DNA of 64,000 nucleotides from Vitellaria paradoxa (lineage: Eukaryota > Streptophyta > Magnoliopsida > Ericales > Sapotaceae). The notes below the pieces were generated by a model. The model was not told where the DNA came from. It saw only the letters and a list, made by a program, of their open reading frames with translations, and searched no databases. Shown here in pieces: positions 11,311 through 23,401 of this stretch; position 1 is the stretch's first letter; each line of letters opens with the position of its first letter. The translations under genes were made by a program, and so were the position numbers. The DNA is taken from contig CM034239.1 in assembly GCA_019916065.1 (NCBI GenBank), forward strand, positions 50,047,812 to 50,111,811. The letters are read 5' to 3'.

Positions 11311-12036
11311 TCGGCGAACCCCCACAGGCAATGTTCTCACTGGGGTCTATGTTGGTAACTCTATTTGCTATCAGTGGAATACAAAAAAAAATGTTTAATT
11401 TCTTCTAATTAATCCACTAACTGGCAAATAAACTTATCTATTATATTAGATGATTTCATTCCAATGCAGTTTTAGGTGACGGATAGATACAAAACAAATT
11501 AATGATTTCATCACGACTCAACCCTTAATAGCATTGATTGGCCACTCTAACAAGAATACTTATGCTATAAAAAAATGAAATTCTAGTTAGAATGATCATT
11601 CCTAATATATATTTGCACATTAGCTCCCTTTTTCTTTATGCCAATTTTCTGGATGATAACATCGTACATGCTACGAAATTTACTGCCAATAATACTCTAT
11701 ATATAAAATTAAAATTAATATAAAAACAATCTTACTAATATTTTCTTACTCGTTGTGGCCTTGTTTACTCTTCACACTTGTACATGTTATGGTCCTCATT
11801 TTACTTCGAATTGCCTTTCCCTTAAACAAATGCCTGAAATTGTCAATTAAATTTTGATCACGTGTCACTTTTATACATGCATTCAACCATCATATCTATT
11901 TTACTTCTCATAAGTTTTCATTTTCCAACATCAAAGTGACACGTAAAACCTTGCATCATAATTTTCTTTTGACATACATCTGTCGAGTTATTAACCATTT
12001 TTCCTTATTTTGGTTTTTTTCGCCGTTACTGCAGGG

Positions 12037-13194
12037 ATGGCATCCTCCATTGGCAGGCGTATCAAGCATCTAGCGAAGAAGGCCACGGGGAAAAAAACAG
12101 GATATGATCGCCATAGATTCACCGGCGAAGATGCGCAAGCGAAGTACACAGACCAGTACTCCAAGAAGGCAGTAGTCGTCGAGCGCTTGCTGTCCTTCGA
12201 CGACCCAGCAATTCGCAGTCTCAGCACTGTGCGCGAGCTGGACCGGCGTGGATGGCGCACATTCTTGAGCCAAGAGGGGCAGGCCTGCGAAGAACTCGTG
12301 CGTGAGTTCTATGCGAACTTGAAAGAAATTGAATTCTATCCTGATGGCCCCCACATTTCGTCGAAGCTGCGCGGAAGAGACTATGTCATTGGGCCTGCAC
12401 ATTTTAGCACCATCCTCCATCTACCAGTTGTTCGGGATCCAGCGTACCACTACGGTGATGAGTATGACACTGCGGATATCCTTCCCCTGATTAGCAAGCA
12501 CGGTACTCCGTGGACCACAGCAACATACCCGCAGCAGGAGTTGAAAGACGAATTCCGTATTCTCAATATCGTATCTGCATCGTCGCTAATTCCACAGAAA
12601 CGTACATCTGACGTAACACATGAACGGGCGTCGCTACTGGTAGCCATCATGACTGGGAGGCCCATATGCGCTAGGCGTCTGATTGGGGAGGTTATAAACT
12701 CCCACTTAGCAAATGGTCATAACCCAGCTGCCCTACCCTTTGGCTTGTTCATAACAAAGTGTGCAACACGGGATGGTATTCGCATTGCGCCCAACGAGAA
12801 GATGTTGCCCCAAGAAAAGCCAATCGACGAAAATACGCTAAATAGATCTCTCTCCCAACGTAAGCGTAGGATGACAACCGAACCAACCGCGGAATCGCAC
12901 ACGGGCCTCGGCAGCTCATCCGTAGACATATCGGCACGGTTGGATGCCCTGTCATTGCAATTTGAACAGGAGCAGCAAGCAAACGCTGAATGGAGAGAAC
13001 TTCAACGTCAATCAATGGAGCACGAGCATGCTGCGTCTGCACAATGGAGGGATTACCAGCGGCACTCCATCGACGTCATGCGATCGGAAGTGCACCAGAT
13101 GTACGCCAACCAACAATTGTGGGCAAGGTGGATGGGTGAACAGTGGCCGAGCTTCCCCCCGGGCCACTGGGATAACAACCAAGGGCCCCCGTAG
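12037..13194 (+). CDS. PF20167-type 'putative plant transposon protein'
   Basis: Intact 385-codon frame. The ATG at 12037 follows a splice-acceptor-like CTGCAG (ending 12034), so upstream non-coding leader exons within 9815-10639 are likely. The N-terminus is basic (MASSIGRRIKHLAKKATGKK). Residues about 75-220 match my memory of the domain annotated in plants as a putative transposon protein: EELVREFYANL, the LRGRDYVIGPAHFSTILHLP stretch, and a later ASLLVAIMTGRPICARRLIG. The C-terminal third is Gln-rich with repeated QQANAEWRELQRQS / EHAASAQWRDYQRHS units, probably a coiled coil. Biochemical role is unknown; such genes ride inside plant transposons. Being intact next to decayed sequence suggests recent activity or selection. 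A 3' UTR intron may run from about 13213 (GGTAAG) to 14371. Confidence 0.7.
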   Translation: MASSIGRRIKHLAKKATGKKTGYDRHRFTGEDAQAKYTDQYSKKAVVVERLLSFDDPAIRSLSTVRELDRRGWRTFLSQEGQACEELVREFYANLKEIEFYPDGPHISSKLRGRDYVIGPAHFSTILHLPVVRDPAYHYGDEYDTADILPLISKHGTPWTTATYPQQELKDEFRILNIVSASSLIPQKRTSDVTHERASLLVAIMTGRPICARRLIGEVINSHLANGHNPAALPFGLFITKCATRDGIRIAPNEKMLPQEKPIDENTLNRSLSQRKRRMTTEPTAESHTGLGSSSVDISARLDALSLQFEQEQQANAEWRELQRQSMEHEHAASAQWRDYQRHSIDVMRSEVHQMYANQQLWARWMGEQWPSFPPGHWDNNQGPP

Positions 13195-15006
13195 ACAACT
13201 GCATCTCTGTTGGTAAGGTAACAATCAGACTATCTCTGTTAGATGGCCTAGACTTGGTTAGATCTTCAAACTGTTCACGCTTTTACGAAGTAATACATCA
13301 TATATGCCCAATAGCATCGCTTACTTTCATCCCCTGAGTTCAGGTTCACACTTAGGTCGAAATGAACAACTACGTAAGCCTTCCGTGCCATTTCTTCTTT
13401 TTTGAGAGGGTTTCTTTTTCATTTCTATTTTCCAGTTTCACCTTCTAAGCTATGCGAAATGCTGTCCCAAAAAATAGTTTTAGATAAATTTCTTACTCAC
13501 TAAGAGACTTATAATGTAACCCATACATTCATTAAGAAATACCGACAAAAGTACATGAGTACCAATTTGGGTGTATATCTATATGTAAAAGCCATTACAT
13601 TGGAATAAATGCTTTTAGAACCATTACGATAAATATGTATGAAAAGAAAGATGGGGTACACACTATAGTTTGCATGGAATATGACATATCTATACAATTT
13701 TCTTGCTATGTGTAGAAAAGCATTTACATACAAATATTGGGGTAATAGGTCTTCCTCATTCAAAAGACAGGTCTAGAAATTAATGCCCCCTCCCCGTTTC
13801 TTTTGTTTTTGTTATCCTCTAAAAGAGCAATCAACTAAATAATATGTAAACCAAGGACTTGCTACCAATTTCGATATATAGCAACCCCTCATCAATTTCA
13901 ACGCAGTTATTCCAATGTTGGTGTTTTGTCGCTGTGAGAGAAATGTCCATATATGTTACTTCTTCTCGGGCAACGATGCAAGCCTTTCACTAATGCTTTT
14001 ACTGCGGAACATACCTTTATTTATCCCTTATATGGTCCTAACACATTGCAATTGTTTGTCATTCACGTGCATTCCCACCCAAGTGGTGCACTATTGTGAA
14101 TTCTACGATTTATATATATACACGACCGTGCTAGTGAAATAAGTCATTGTAGGCCTCCACTTCTGCCCGATTTATATTATAAATGTCCTATACAGTCAAA
14201 TAATGTGTATTCCTCTGCCTTTGCATTACCATGTAGTGTCTTCTTTGAAGTAATGTATTTACTAGAGATTTCTCAGTTTTCTAATCACACATCATAATGC
14301 ATTACAATTTACATAGGGTAACAATGGTTTTGACTTATAACATGTATTTCCCTGTTCTGTTTTGTTGTGCAGGCCGATATTACCTACAGGCGTCCGGACT
14401 TTGGCATGGGGCTCAAATTTTCGTTTTGCCAATTCAGTCGCTCCTAGTTGAATGGAAACTTACAACCGCTGTTGATGTCAAGCTTGCTTTTTTTTTTGGT
14501 TAACTGCTGCATCTGTTATGCATTACTCTCTACTTCTTTCATTTAATATGCGCTGTGTCCAAATGTTTCTCATATTTACCATGGCGATCCTTGGTTAAGT
14601 TGAAGATCTTTTGTTTGTAGTACTACCAAACGTTTCAAGTTGGATTTCAAGTTGTTTGATTTCTTATGTTAACCTGGAAACAGCTGATACCTTCGGTTTG
14701 ACTGTGTCATTACTGTTTTATTGCCAATTACTTTCATGTTCAATGTTGAAAGCCCATGATAGGAACTGTAATTAAAAACAAAAAGAAAAAAAAAAACACA
14801 AACTATGCTAGATACACAATTGTTTTGCCTGTGTGAAAATGAGATGGAATGTGATCTTTGTTTAATATGCCTTACATGTAATAAGCTGCTGCCGCTGCTG
14901 CACTGTGTTGGATGGTTTGTGTGTGCTGCTTTATGTTATTCTCAAACACAGATTATTATGCCTTCAACTTCTAGAAGATGTATGTATGTGTGTGTGTTTT
15001 CTATAG
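13195..15006 (+). other. 3' flank of the PF20167 gene
   Basis: No recognisable coding sequence. A donor-like TTGGTAAGG near 13211 and an acceptor-like TTGTGCAG ending at 14372 suggest a spliced 3' UTR. The rest is AT-rich. The junction to kinesin-derived DNA lies at or before 15007. Confidence 0.4.
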
Positions 15007-18000
15007 GCAAGGTGTTCCTCTCAAAGTGAGCAGATAAGAACATTGCAAGATCATCTTCTCATTGCAGAGAAGAAATTACAGGTATCAGCATCTTGAATTT
15101 TGGACATTTGAGATTGAGACTATGAATTGTAACTGCAGGGAATATATTCTGACTTAATATTACATGCTCGCTAGATTGTTTCTTTGTTTGAGCTATGGAC
15201 AGTTTACTGTTAAACCTTTCCCATTGTGTGAATTTGTTTCTTATTTTTGATCTTCTGTCTTCAGATGTCTGATTTATCTGCACGGGAGACGAGAACTGAA
15301 TATGAAGAGCAAAAAAAACTTATTCATGAATTACAAAATCGTCTAGCAGAAGCAGAAGTGAAAATTATTGAAGGAGAAACTCTACGAAATAGTTGCACAA
15401 CACAATATTGGTAATGGCTTTATGTGATACTTCTGTTTTGGGGTGGTGAGCAAACATTTTCACTACTAACTTATTTTATGATGCAGGAATTAAAGGGGAA
15501 CATCCGGGTTTTCTGCAGAGTACGGCCTTTGTTACCTGATGATGGTATAGGTCTAGAACCAAAAGTTATTTCTTATCCCACAACAACCGAAGCTCTTGGA
15601 CGGGGAATTGATTTGATACAAAATGGTAAATCTTTATTCTGCTTGGGAAATTGTTAGTAATAAAGTTCATTTTGACTACGCATTATTATTTTATGCTATG
15701 CTTTTTCAAGACTCTGATGTCACTGCATGTTTCGATTGCCATTAGGACAAAAATATAGTTTCACATTCGACAAAGTATTCATGGCTGATGCCTCACAGGA
15801 GGATGTTTTTGTGGAAATCTCACAGCTTGTACAGAGTGCTCTTGATGGCTATAAGGTGCTTTATTGCCTCTTTAGTCCAATTTAGTTACTTAGATTAAGC
15901 ATTTTTTATCTGAGCTATGTGGCTGTCATATATGCACACATATATTTAAATATTCCTGGTCATCACTAGAATCTGTGACCTGCAAAAAAATTTTGAAAAG
16001 CTATTTCCTTCTTGACTTGGGTGTAATTCTTAAACTTTTGTTTGCTAAACACATGGATTCCTTTATTTATTATTCTTGCTATTATTATTTTTCTCCTGTT
16101 TGGCCCTATAATATCTTGTTAGCATAACTATGCAATTGGCAGGGGAATGTGGAAATTTTAGTCACCTAAATAAGCAACCTCTTTTCCTACTTATGTGATT
16201 GTCTTGTATGGCACTACAATATACTTAGCATCCATCATTCAAGCTCATGGAGAGTAGTAATGGTTTTTTTCCCTATAGGTCTGCATCTTTGCTTATGGTC
16301 AAACTGGTTCTGGTAAAACCTATACCATGATGGTTGGCCCTGGAAGCCCCGATCAGAAAGGGCTGATACCCCATTCATTAGAACAGATATTTCTAGCTAG
16401 GCAGTGTCTTCAATCCCAAGGATGGAAGTATGAAATGCAGGTGTGTGGTGCACAAGCCTTCCTTATTGTTTTCCTCCTTTCATTGCATTATTGTTGAATG
16501 TTGCTGCAGTGATGAGTTTCTAAATATTGGTTCTGAAAACATTTGTAGGTGTCAATGTTGGAAATATATAATGAAACATTACGTGATTTATTGTCGACAA
16601 ACCGATCATGTTCAGATGTGTCACGAACAGATAGTGCTGCAGGAAAGCAGTATGCAATTAAACATGATGCAAATAGGCAATACTTATGTCTCTGATCTGA
16701 CGATTGTGGATGTTCGCAGTAGTAGAGAAGTTTCATTTCTTTTGGAGCAGGCTGCACAAAGCAGGTGGATAAACAGTATATGATACCCTATGCACTACTT
16801 TTATTTTTCTTTTTTTAGAAAATTTGATCACCAGTGCCTTGGAAATTTCATTTGTGCTAATGAAAGGAAGCAATTTTGTGCATACTATAAAAATTTGAAT
16901 AAAAAAAAAAACTTTATTTGTTTTGTTTTTGCATGTTTATTTTGCATATCCAAATTTCCCAATCAAACAAGTGAGTATAAAATCTAATTTTTTGTTTGGT
17001 GATGAAGAACCCCCCCCAAGATAGAGCCACATTGGACCCACCTTAGAGAGTAAATTCTGGTTCATGAGACACTGACCGGGTAAGTACAGGCTTATGCCTT
17101 TATGGGTGGCCCTCAAGGAGTAAACAGCAACTGGTGGGTACTGCTTGGGGTTTCTTAAATCTCATTAGCCATGATATCTCTTGCAAATTTCCCTCTAAAA
17201 TTCGTCAAGAAATAGCATTTCTATTTTGAGAAACTCTACGCAGCAAAGCCTGAGTTTGTTGGGTCAACTGAATCATTTTTCTCCATTCATCTTCTGTAAA
17301 TGGTAATTTGAAATTATATATTTCTTCATTTCAAGAAAATTGTTATGTCTATGGACTCTAGAATGTATTCTTTGTTATGTCTAGCACGTGTTAGTTTTTT
17401 TGTTTTTTTTTAATTTTATTTTATTCTGGGTGCTGTTTAATTCAAAATGTCCACAACATTCATGTTTGGAAGAACTTTATTTGTTTTCATTTAGGTCTGT
17501 CGGAAAGACCCAGATGAATGAGCAATCTTGAAGAAGTCATTTTGTATTCACTCTTAGGATATCTGGTATTAATGAGGTATGAATACTCTGCCACCCTTTG
17601 AAGCGTTCTAACATTGTGATGCTCTGTCTCTTAAACAACTAATGCATGCTTAAATATGCCAATTAATAATTAACCTCATTCTTCTTTTATTTAATTTTTT
17701 TTAGAGCACTGAGCAACAAGTACAAGGTGTCCTGAATCTCATTGACCTTGCTGGTAGTGAGCGACTCTCAAAGAGTGGGTCTACGGGTGACCGGCTGAAG
17801 GAAACCCAAGTACTAGAGCAAAACCACTATATCATAATTTTGTGATATTATTTCTCAAATTAGAAATTTCCCAACTAAACATTTTTTATTTTGGTTTATG
17901 CAGGCCATCAATAAAAGTTTGTCATCACTAAGCGATGTTATATTTGCCTTGGCAAAGAAGGAGGATCATGTGCCATTTAGGAACTCAAAACTCACATATC

Positions 18001-19235
18001 TTCTCCAGGTAAATCGTTCGAATTAGAACATTGAAATCATGTTTATTTTAAATTTCCTTGTTAGAAGTTTCAGTTTGCTATAATTTGTAGAAAATATAGT
18101 GGTGCCTTTTTCCTTAAATATGACGAATAGGAGCTCTTAAAGTCATAACTAGTGTTCATTGGTGAGAATGGCTTGTGAGGACTAAAGGAGAAACAAAGAT
18201 TATATGCTAGAACTCTTTAGTGTAGGTTTTTGCTGGAGCACTTTTGGTGTGTCTATCGGGCCAAGCCGATGATGCTTTGCATATATGCTCTGCTGTTATC
18301 CCAGTGATTAGGGCAAATTATTATTTTTTAATAAGAGAATTTTGTATTATCACAATACGAGATATTACAATATGTTCAAGATATGTCACTACTCTAGAGT
18401 TACTTCTATCCAATGTCTCTCAAGGTCATGATTTTGCCTTTTCCCACTAAATTTTGTATGAGAGGCATTATGCAAAACGGGGTGATCAAAGACTCTAATG
18501 GGTTTGTTTGGAGTAAGAAAAAATGAGATAAATTGAGATAAATTGTGGTTTGGGGAGAGTTCGTAATGCGTGCAGTGAGAGAAAAAAGTTGATGTGATAT
18601 AAAGTTAACAGAGATTTATAGAAATTTTTGGAGATTTTCAGCAAATTTTGCCAAACCAAACGGGCCCAATATAGATATAAGCAGGCCCACCAACGATGGA
18701 ATCACTGTGTCCCTTATTCTAACTTTCAACTTTGGTTTCGCCCAAATGTATATTTAAGTAGATGGAATAGGAGTCCAGGTTGTGGAAAATGAAAGGGGAA
18801 AAAAAATGGTCTAGATAAAAAAAAAAAAAAAAAGCATGTGCAATACACAGATCAACTCAACAAAATTTTAGTCTCAAAATAGTTGAGATCAACTATGTGA
18901 ATCCTCTTCCTCTATTTCTTTTTGTCATAGAATTATATTTTCCGTGATATTAGATTCTTTGTCACAATTTCAGTTCATAAGCATACGAAAATTATTTTTG
19001 TCATCATGGATTTGTTATGTACTTAATATCTAATGATTCATCAATGGTTGATCAGCCTTGCCTAGGAGGGGACTCGAAGACTTTAATGGTTGTCAATGTA
19101 TCTCCCGAACCATCCTCAGTCGGAGAGTCACTGTGTTCGCTTAGGTTTGCCGCAAGAGTTAATGCTTGTGAGATTGGGATTCCCCGGCGTCAAACCACCA
19201 TGCGGTCTTCAGACTCTCGCTTGAGCTATGGCTAA
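15007..19235 (+). pseudogene. 5'-truncated kinesin-14 (ATK1/KatA-like) pseudogene
   Basis: Ten exons encode the end of the stalk and the whole C-terminal motor of a minus-end-directed kinesin-14: 15007-15081, 15265-15410, 15487-15625, 15746-15855, 16279-16440, 16549-16764, 17495-17576, 17705-17809, 17904-18008, 19056-19235. Motor motifs are clear: [15 protein letters not shown], the P-loop [13 protein letters not shown], switch [31 protein letters not shown], and the subfamily ending [18 protein letters not shown]. Three lesions kill it: a missing base near 15390 (exon 2), an extra base near 16675 (exon 6), and TGA at 17529-17531 in switch I, where SSRSH should be. The N-terminal globular and most stalk exons are absent. 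Introns are kept, so this is a DNA-level copy and not a retrocopy. It lies between the two Harbinger ends. Confidence 0.9.
18500..18667. mobile_element. Harbinger-type MITE in a kinesin intron, TSD AAT
   Basis: 168 bp, starting GGGTTTGTTTGG and ending CCAAACGGGCCC, flanked by AAT at 18497-18499 and 18668-18670. It is collinear with the MITE at 63-219 over nearly its full length, including AGATAAATTG twice and TTCGTAATGCGTGCAGTGAG. It sits in the last intron of the kinesin pseudogene. Confidence 0.85.
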
Positions 19236-21574
19236 TTTTGAAGAAGTGGTTGTTTTCGATATTATTTGAGAAGATCTTGTGTGGCATTTAATTATCTACT
19301 AAAAATTGAGAAGCTAGTCTAACATAGTTTGGTTGTAATTTGTATAGTGAAAAGTATTGGGCTTGTATCAGGGTATAGTAGGTGTTGCCCATTGAGTCAT
19401 TAAATTTGGATTCATAATTGTCCAAGAAAGAGTTTGATACTTAGCATTCATACGAAATTATATTTTTCTGTAATTCAATAATGCCTTGTTTCTTCTTTTG
19501 TTCTGCTTGAATAGCCAAATCGACCTAACAGAGAAATCATGACAAATGGATTTCTTTTTGCAAAGCCTACAGCGGAGAATTACTATTGGTACTCAGATCG
19601 CTTGAATTATGCTGCTGAATTCTGGTTGAAATATTGTGCTTGTACCATGCCATTTTGAATCATGATGTCTTGGAGGATATCTGTATGTCTTGGTAACCTG
19701 ATTGTGTCTGTGAGAAGTTGTTCCTTGGCATCTTCAAGCTGTCAAAATGTAAAAAAAGTTACTGAAACTGATGCGTTTTGTTGTCATGAAATCCTAGAAT
19801 TGCAGTCAGTCTTTTGGGTCCTTAAGTCTAGAACCTTAATGTAATGTTTCAGAGACTCCATTCAAGCTCGAAGCTGGTGGAAAATTTTGGAATGTGCTTC
19901 GGTTTTTGTTCATCAGTTCGTACAGCGCTGGCCCATTTGGTCTTTACTCATTTGGTCCTTATCTACAATTTCATGGTCCCAAAACTTAAAACTAATAGGG
20001 CAGGGCATTAGAAGATTTTTTTAGATTGATTATTAATCCTGTTAAGTCATAACTCTTAACTACGAGCAATTATTCCATGCTTCTGGAGTACCTATGCTCT
20101 AAGTTTTCAGATTATGCCACATAATTATTTTTTATTAATAAGTATATATGTGGCAATGTGGCATTGTCTGAACGGTTCAGATTATGCCACACAATTATTT
20201 TTTATTTAACTTTACAAATAGCTTTGAATATGCCAACCTCTATGTTCATGATAAGAACTTTCATTTCCAATCTTCTTTTTCATGGGATTTGGGAGTCAAA
20301 AATCCAATTAGTTGGTTTTGGTAATCAAAAACTTTTTTCCCCAACAAAAAAAAAAAAAAAAAACTAGTTGTTGCATCCTTGTAGTTCTTACCTTTTTATA
20401 TTTTTTTAATAGAAACACTCTTAATCCAAACTGCATATGATATATTTTTAGGATAGGACAAGATGGGGATGGGGATGGGAGGTGACAATTCACTGTACGT
20501 ATTTATTTGTTTGTTTGTTTGAAGTATTTTCTTAGACCTCAACTTCTCCTCATGGAACCTTTGTTGTCACCCTGGGCTCTATTCCTTCCAAATTTAAACG
20601 CAAGTACAAAGGGAAAATACTAACCTAACAACCCACAGAGAGAGGCAGGGGAGGAACTTTCTATTTTTGTAATAATTATTATTATAATTATTATTACTAG
20701 AAAATGAAATTAACCCAATTTATGGGGCATGGGAATGTAGTGATCTAGGGGATGAATGCTGGAAGGAATGGGTTGGGGTGTGGGTGAGGCAATCTCCAAT
20801 TAACCATCTTGCTCTTTAGTTTTTTAATTTTTAAAGGTTAAAATTTGAAACATAATTGGTAATGTTGTTTTTTTTAAATAATTTTTAAAATGCTTTTAAA
20901 AATTTAAAAATTTTGAAAATAGAGACATAGTATTTTTGTATATAACAAGTAATAATCAGCACCACCCCTCGTTACTATCACTTGTTAAATTTGCGTATCA
21001 TGATTCGTATTTTTGTAATTGTATATTTGTAACAATTTAGGTCATTGACTTGTGATTTATATATTTGCAACTGTTATATGTATTAAATAGTTAATATTTT
21101 TGTTTCTCTCCACTTTGGTTATCCTTCTACTTGCTTTATATAAAAACATAATTCGTCACACTTCTAATAAAACACTGATAATTTTTATATATAAAAGTTT
21201 CTAAATTAAAACTCCAAAAACTGTGAAAATATTTGTAAAAAATAAAAACAGTGTAGGCATTTATTAAAAAAAAGTATGAATATGTAAGAAAACATCATAT
21301 CATTTCTGTAATTTAAAACAAGCATCATGCGTCAAGTTTTCGATTAGACGTTTAGATCCCTGAAAATAAATAAAGAACGTATCGAATTGTACGTTGACGT
21401 ACGAGCCATTACACACACACAAAGAGAGAGAGACAGAGATTTTGCGAGGAAATAGCAAAATATTTTATTGCAATGCTCTTTGACATCATCTTCCGGAACC
21501 CAGGACATTGGATTTGGCTACACATAACCAGTTCTAAGGAAACAAAGTACATTCAACGACCCATTGATACGTCT
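19236..21574. other. kinesin 3' flank and AT-rich spacer
   Basis: The first few hundred bases are probably the kinesin 3' UTR. The rest is AT-rich, with a near-palindromic AATAATTATTATTATAATT tract around 20672-20696 and a CA/GA microsatellite at about 21412-21437. No Harbinger left terminus was found here, although one would be expected if the transposase genes belonged to a normal-sized element. Confidence 0.5.
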
Positions 21575-23058
21575 TTAGCGACCTATCCCCCTATTTTGCG
21601 TAACCATTCTACAGATTCGCTCGCGTAGGGCATCCATGTAACGGTCACCTGGCAGGTCTTCGACATCCGCCGGCTCCGTATCAGGGCAGAGGTCAGCCGA
21701 GTCAAACTGCGTGGATGACTGCGTTGACGATGACGGCACATCAACGTGAGAAGCAACTGCGTGGCCATCCACGTCGTCGATTCTGCCATGCTCTAGTATG
21801 AAATTATGAAGCGCCATTGAGCAGCCGACGATGTCTACCTGAATCCGGTAGTCGTAAGGTGGCATATCTCGTAATATAGCCCATCTGTTTTTCCAGACAC
21901 CGAAAGTACGTTCGATGACACTTCGTAAGGCTGCGTGGACCTCATTGAAGCGCTCTCTAGGGTTCCTGGGTCGGCCCCCGCTTCTGAATTGTTGTGCATG
22001 CATTCGCTCACCTTTGAACGGCGCAAGAAAGCCTTTCCTATTGGGGTACCCCGCGTCGACAAGATAGTATTTACCTACAACAGGTGTAAGAAAATATGTG
22101 AGATACAACATTCGTAAATTTAGTGCAAGTAATGTGACTCAACATTAAAACTTGGCGTAAGAAAGGTGAACTTCATTTGTCGTAGAAGGTCCCACCTTCA
22201 ATAGGGTACGGAAAGTCCTCATTCGGGTTTGACAAGACATTCTTCAGGACGCGAGAATCATGCATACTACCTTCCCAGCCACATGAGATAAACACGAAAC
22301 GTTGGTTGAAATCGCAAACCGCTAGAATATTCTGCGTGAACCCACCCTTTCGACAGCAGAAAGCAAGCTCCTTGTTGAGAGGAGGGATGCAAGGGACGTG
22401 AGTGCCGTCCAACGCGCCAATGCAGTCCTACAATGGATATAGTACACGAAAGTCATCATTGTCGAACTGCGGCGTAGTGAATCCCCTAATATAAAAACAA
22501 AAAATGTAGGGCGTACCGCGAATGGCAAGTAGCGAGAGTCGTCTAGGATGTGAGAATGCGTCACAGTTTGTTCCATTCGTGGCTTAATGTAATCCCGGCT
22601 AAGACGTTTCACTGCCGATAGCACCATGCGAAAGTGACGGGATATGGTTTCACCTGAGTGTTGGTATCGTTCTTGGAGTGCCCTATTGGACATATTATTT
22701 GCCAATGTCTGTAGGAAAATAGCAACGCTCTCCTCTACGCTTAAGGTCGCTCTCTAGGGCCCTGACCAAGAGCGTACTTTGTGGTTAGTTCGTTACACAA
22801 CGCCGTGAACACATGTTTGGTTACACGGCATGCTTCAAACAAACGCCGCGGGTGGCCTGACAGAAGTTCATTAATCCAAAGGCGACCAGGAAGGGCTGAC
22901 GTGTGGCAGGGCTGTTTTGTAAGACTTTGGGAGTAGTTCTGATACACTATCGCAGCAGCCGACATAGCGCTTGCATCGGAGATTGCATCACAATCTTGCA
23001 CGAACCGCGTGATGATCCCCTGTAATACTGGGCAGTTGTCCTCGCTGCCGTTTGCCAT
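21575..23058 (-). pseudogene. PIF/Harbinger DDE transposase, one frameshift
   Basis: Three exons on minus: 23058-22517, 22427-22196 and 22074-21575. The protein starts MANGSEDNCP and shows the DDE_Tnp_4 layout: the QERYQHSGETISRHF helix-turn-helix-like region, ALDGTHVPC (first catalytic D), SMHDSRV, KYYLVDAGYPN (second D), and SVIERTFGVWKNRWAIL (catalytic E). The tail is acidic and Ser-rich. Introns fit GT-AG with the frame IE/G/KYYLVDAGY. One lesion: near 22745-22757 the frame shifts by one base between KYALGQGPRE and TLSVEESVAIFL, giving an early stop. All catalytic residues remain, so the damage is recent or a sequence error. It would cut and integrate DNA at TWA-like targets together with the Myb-like partner encoded just upstream. 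Confidence 0.85.
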
Positions 23059-23401
23059 TGTATAGAGTCAGAACTCTTAGCTGAGATATATGTTGCAAAA
23101 GGAACAATAGAGTTAGTAGAATAACAATTTACATATTCCACATAAGTAAAGCATGAAAACAATAGCTTAAATTTGTGACAACATTCATTGTGTGCTATAG
23201 TGATAGAAAGGAATGCCATTCATTATGGGTTAAAGTAGCTGTAAATTTTTCGAAAATAAACACATGCCACCAACATTAGGATACAAGGTTGTTTAAGAAG
23301 AAATATCCGTCCTACAAATAGTAAATCAAATGTTACATAACCGAGTGTAAGTGCTCATGTAAGAGATCAAATACACGGTAATGGGTAAAATTGTCTTAAT
23401 G

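Noticed and set aside
19236..21574. Left terminus of a normal-sized Harbinger element near the transposase
   Set aside because: No GGGCCCGTTTGG with the AGATAAATC tandem. A GGCCCATTTGG near 19930 lacks the subterminal words.
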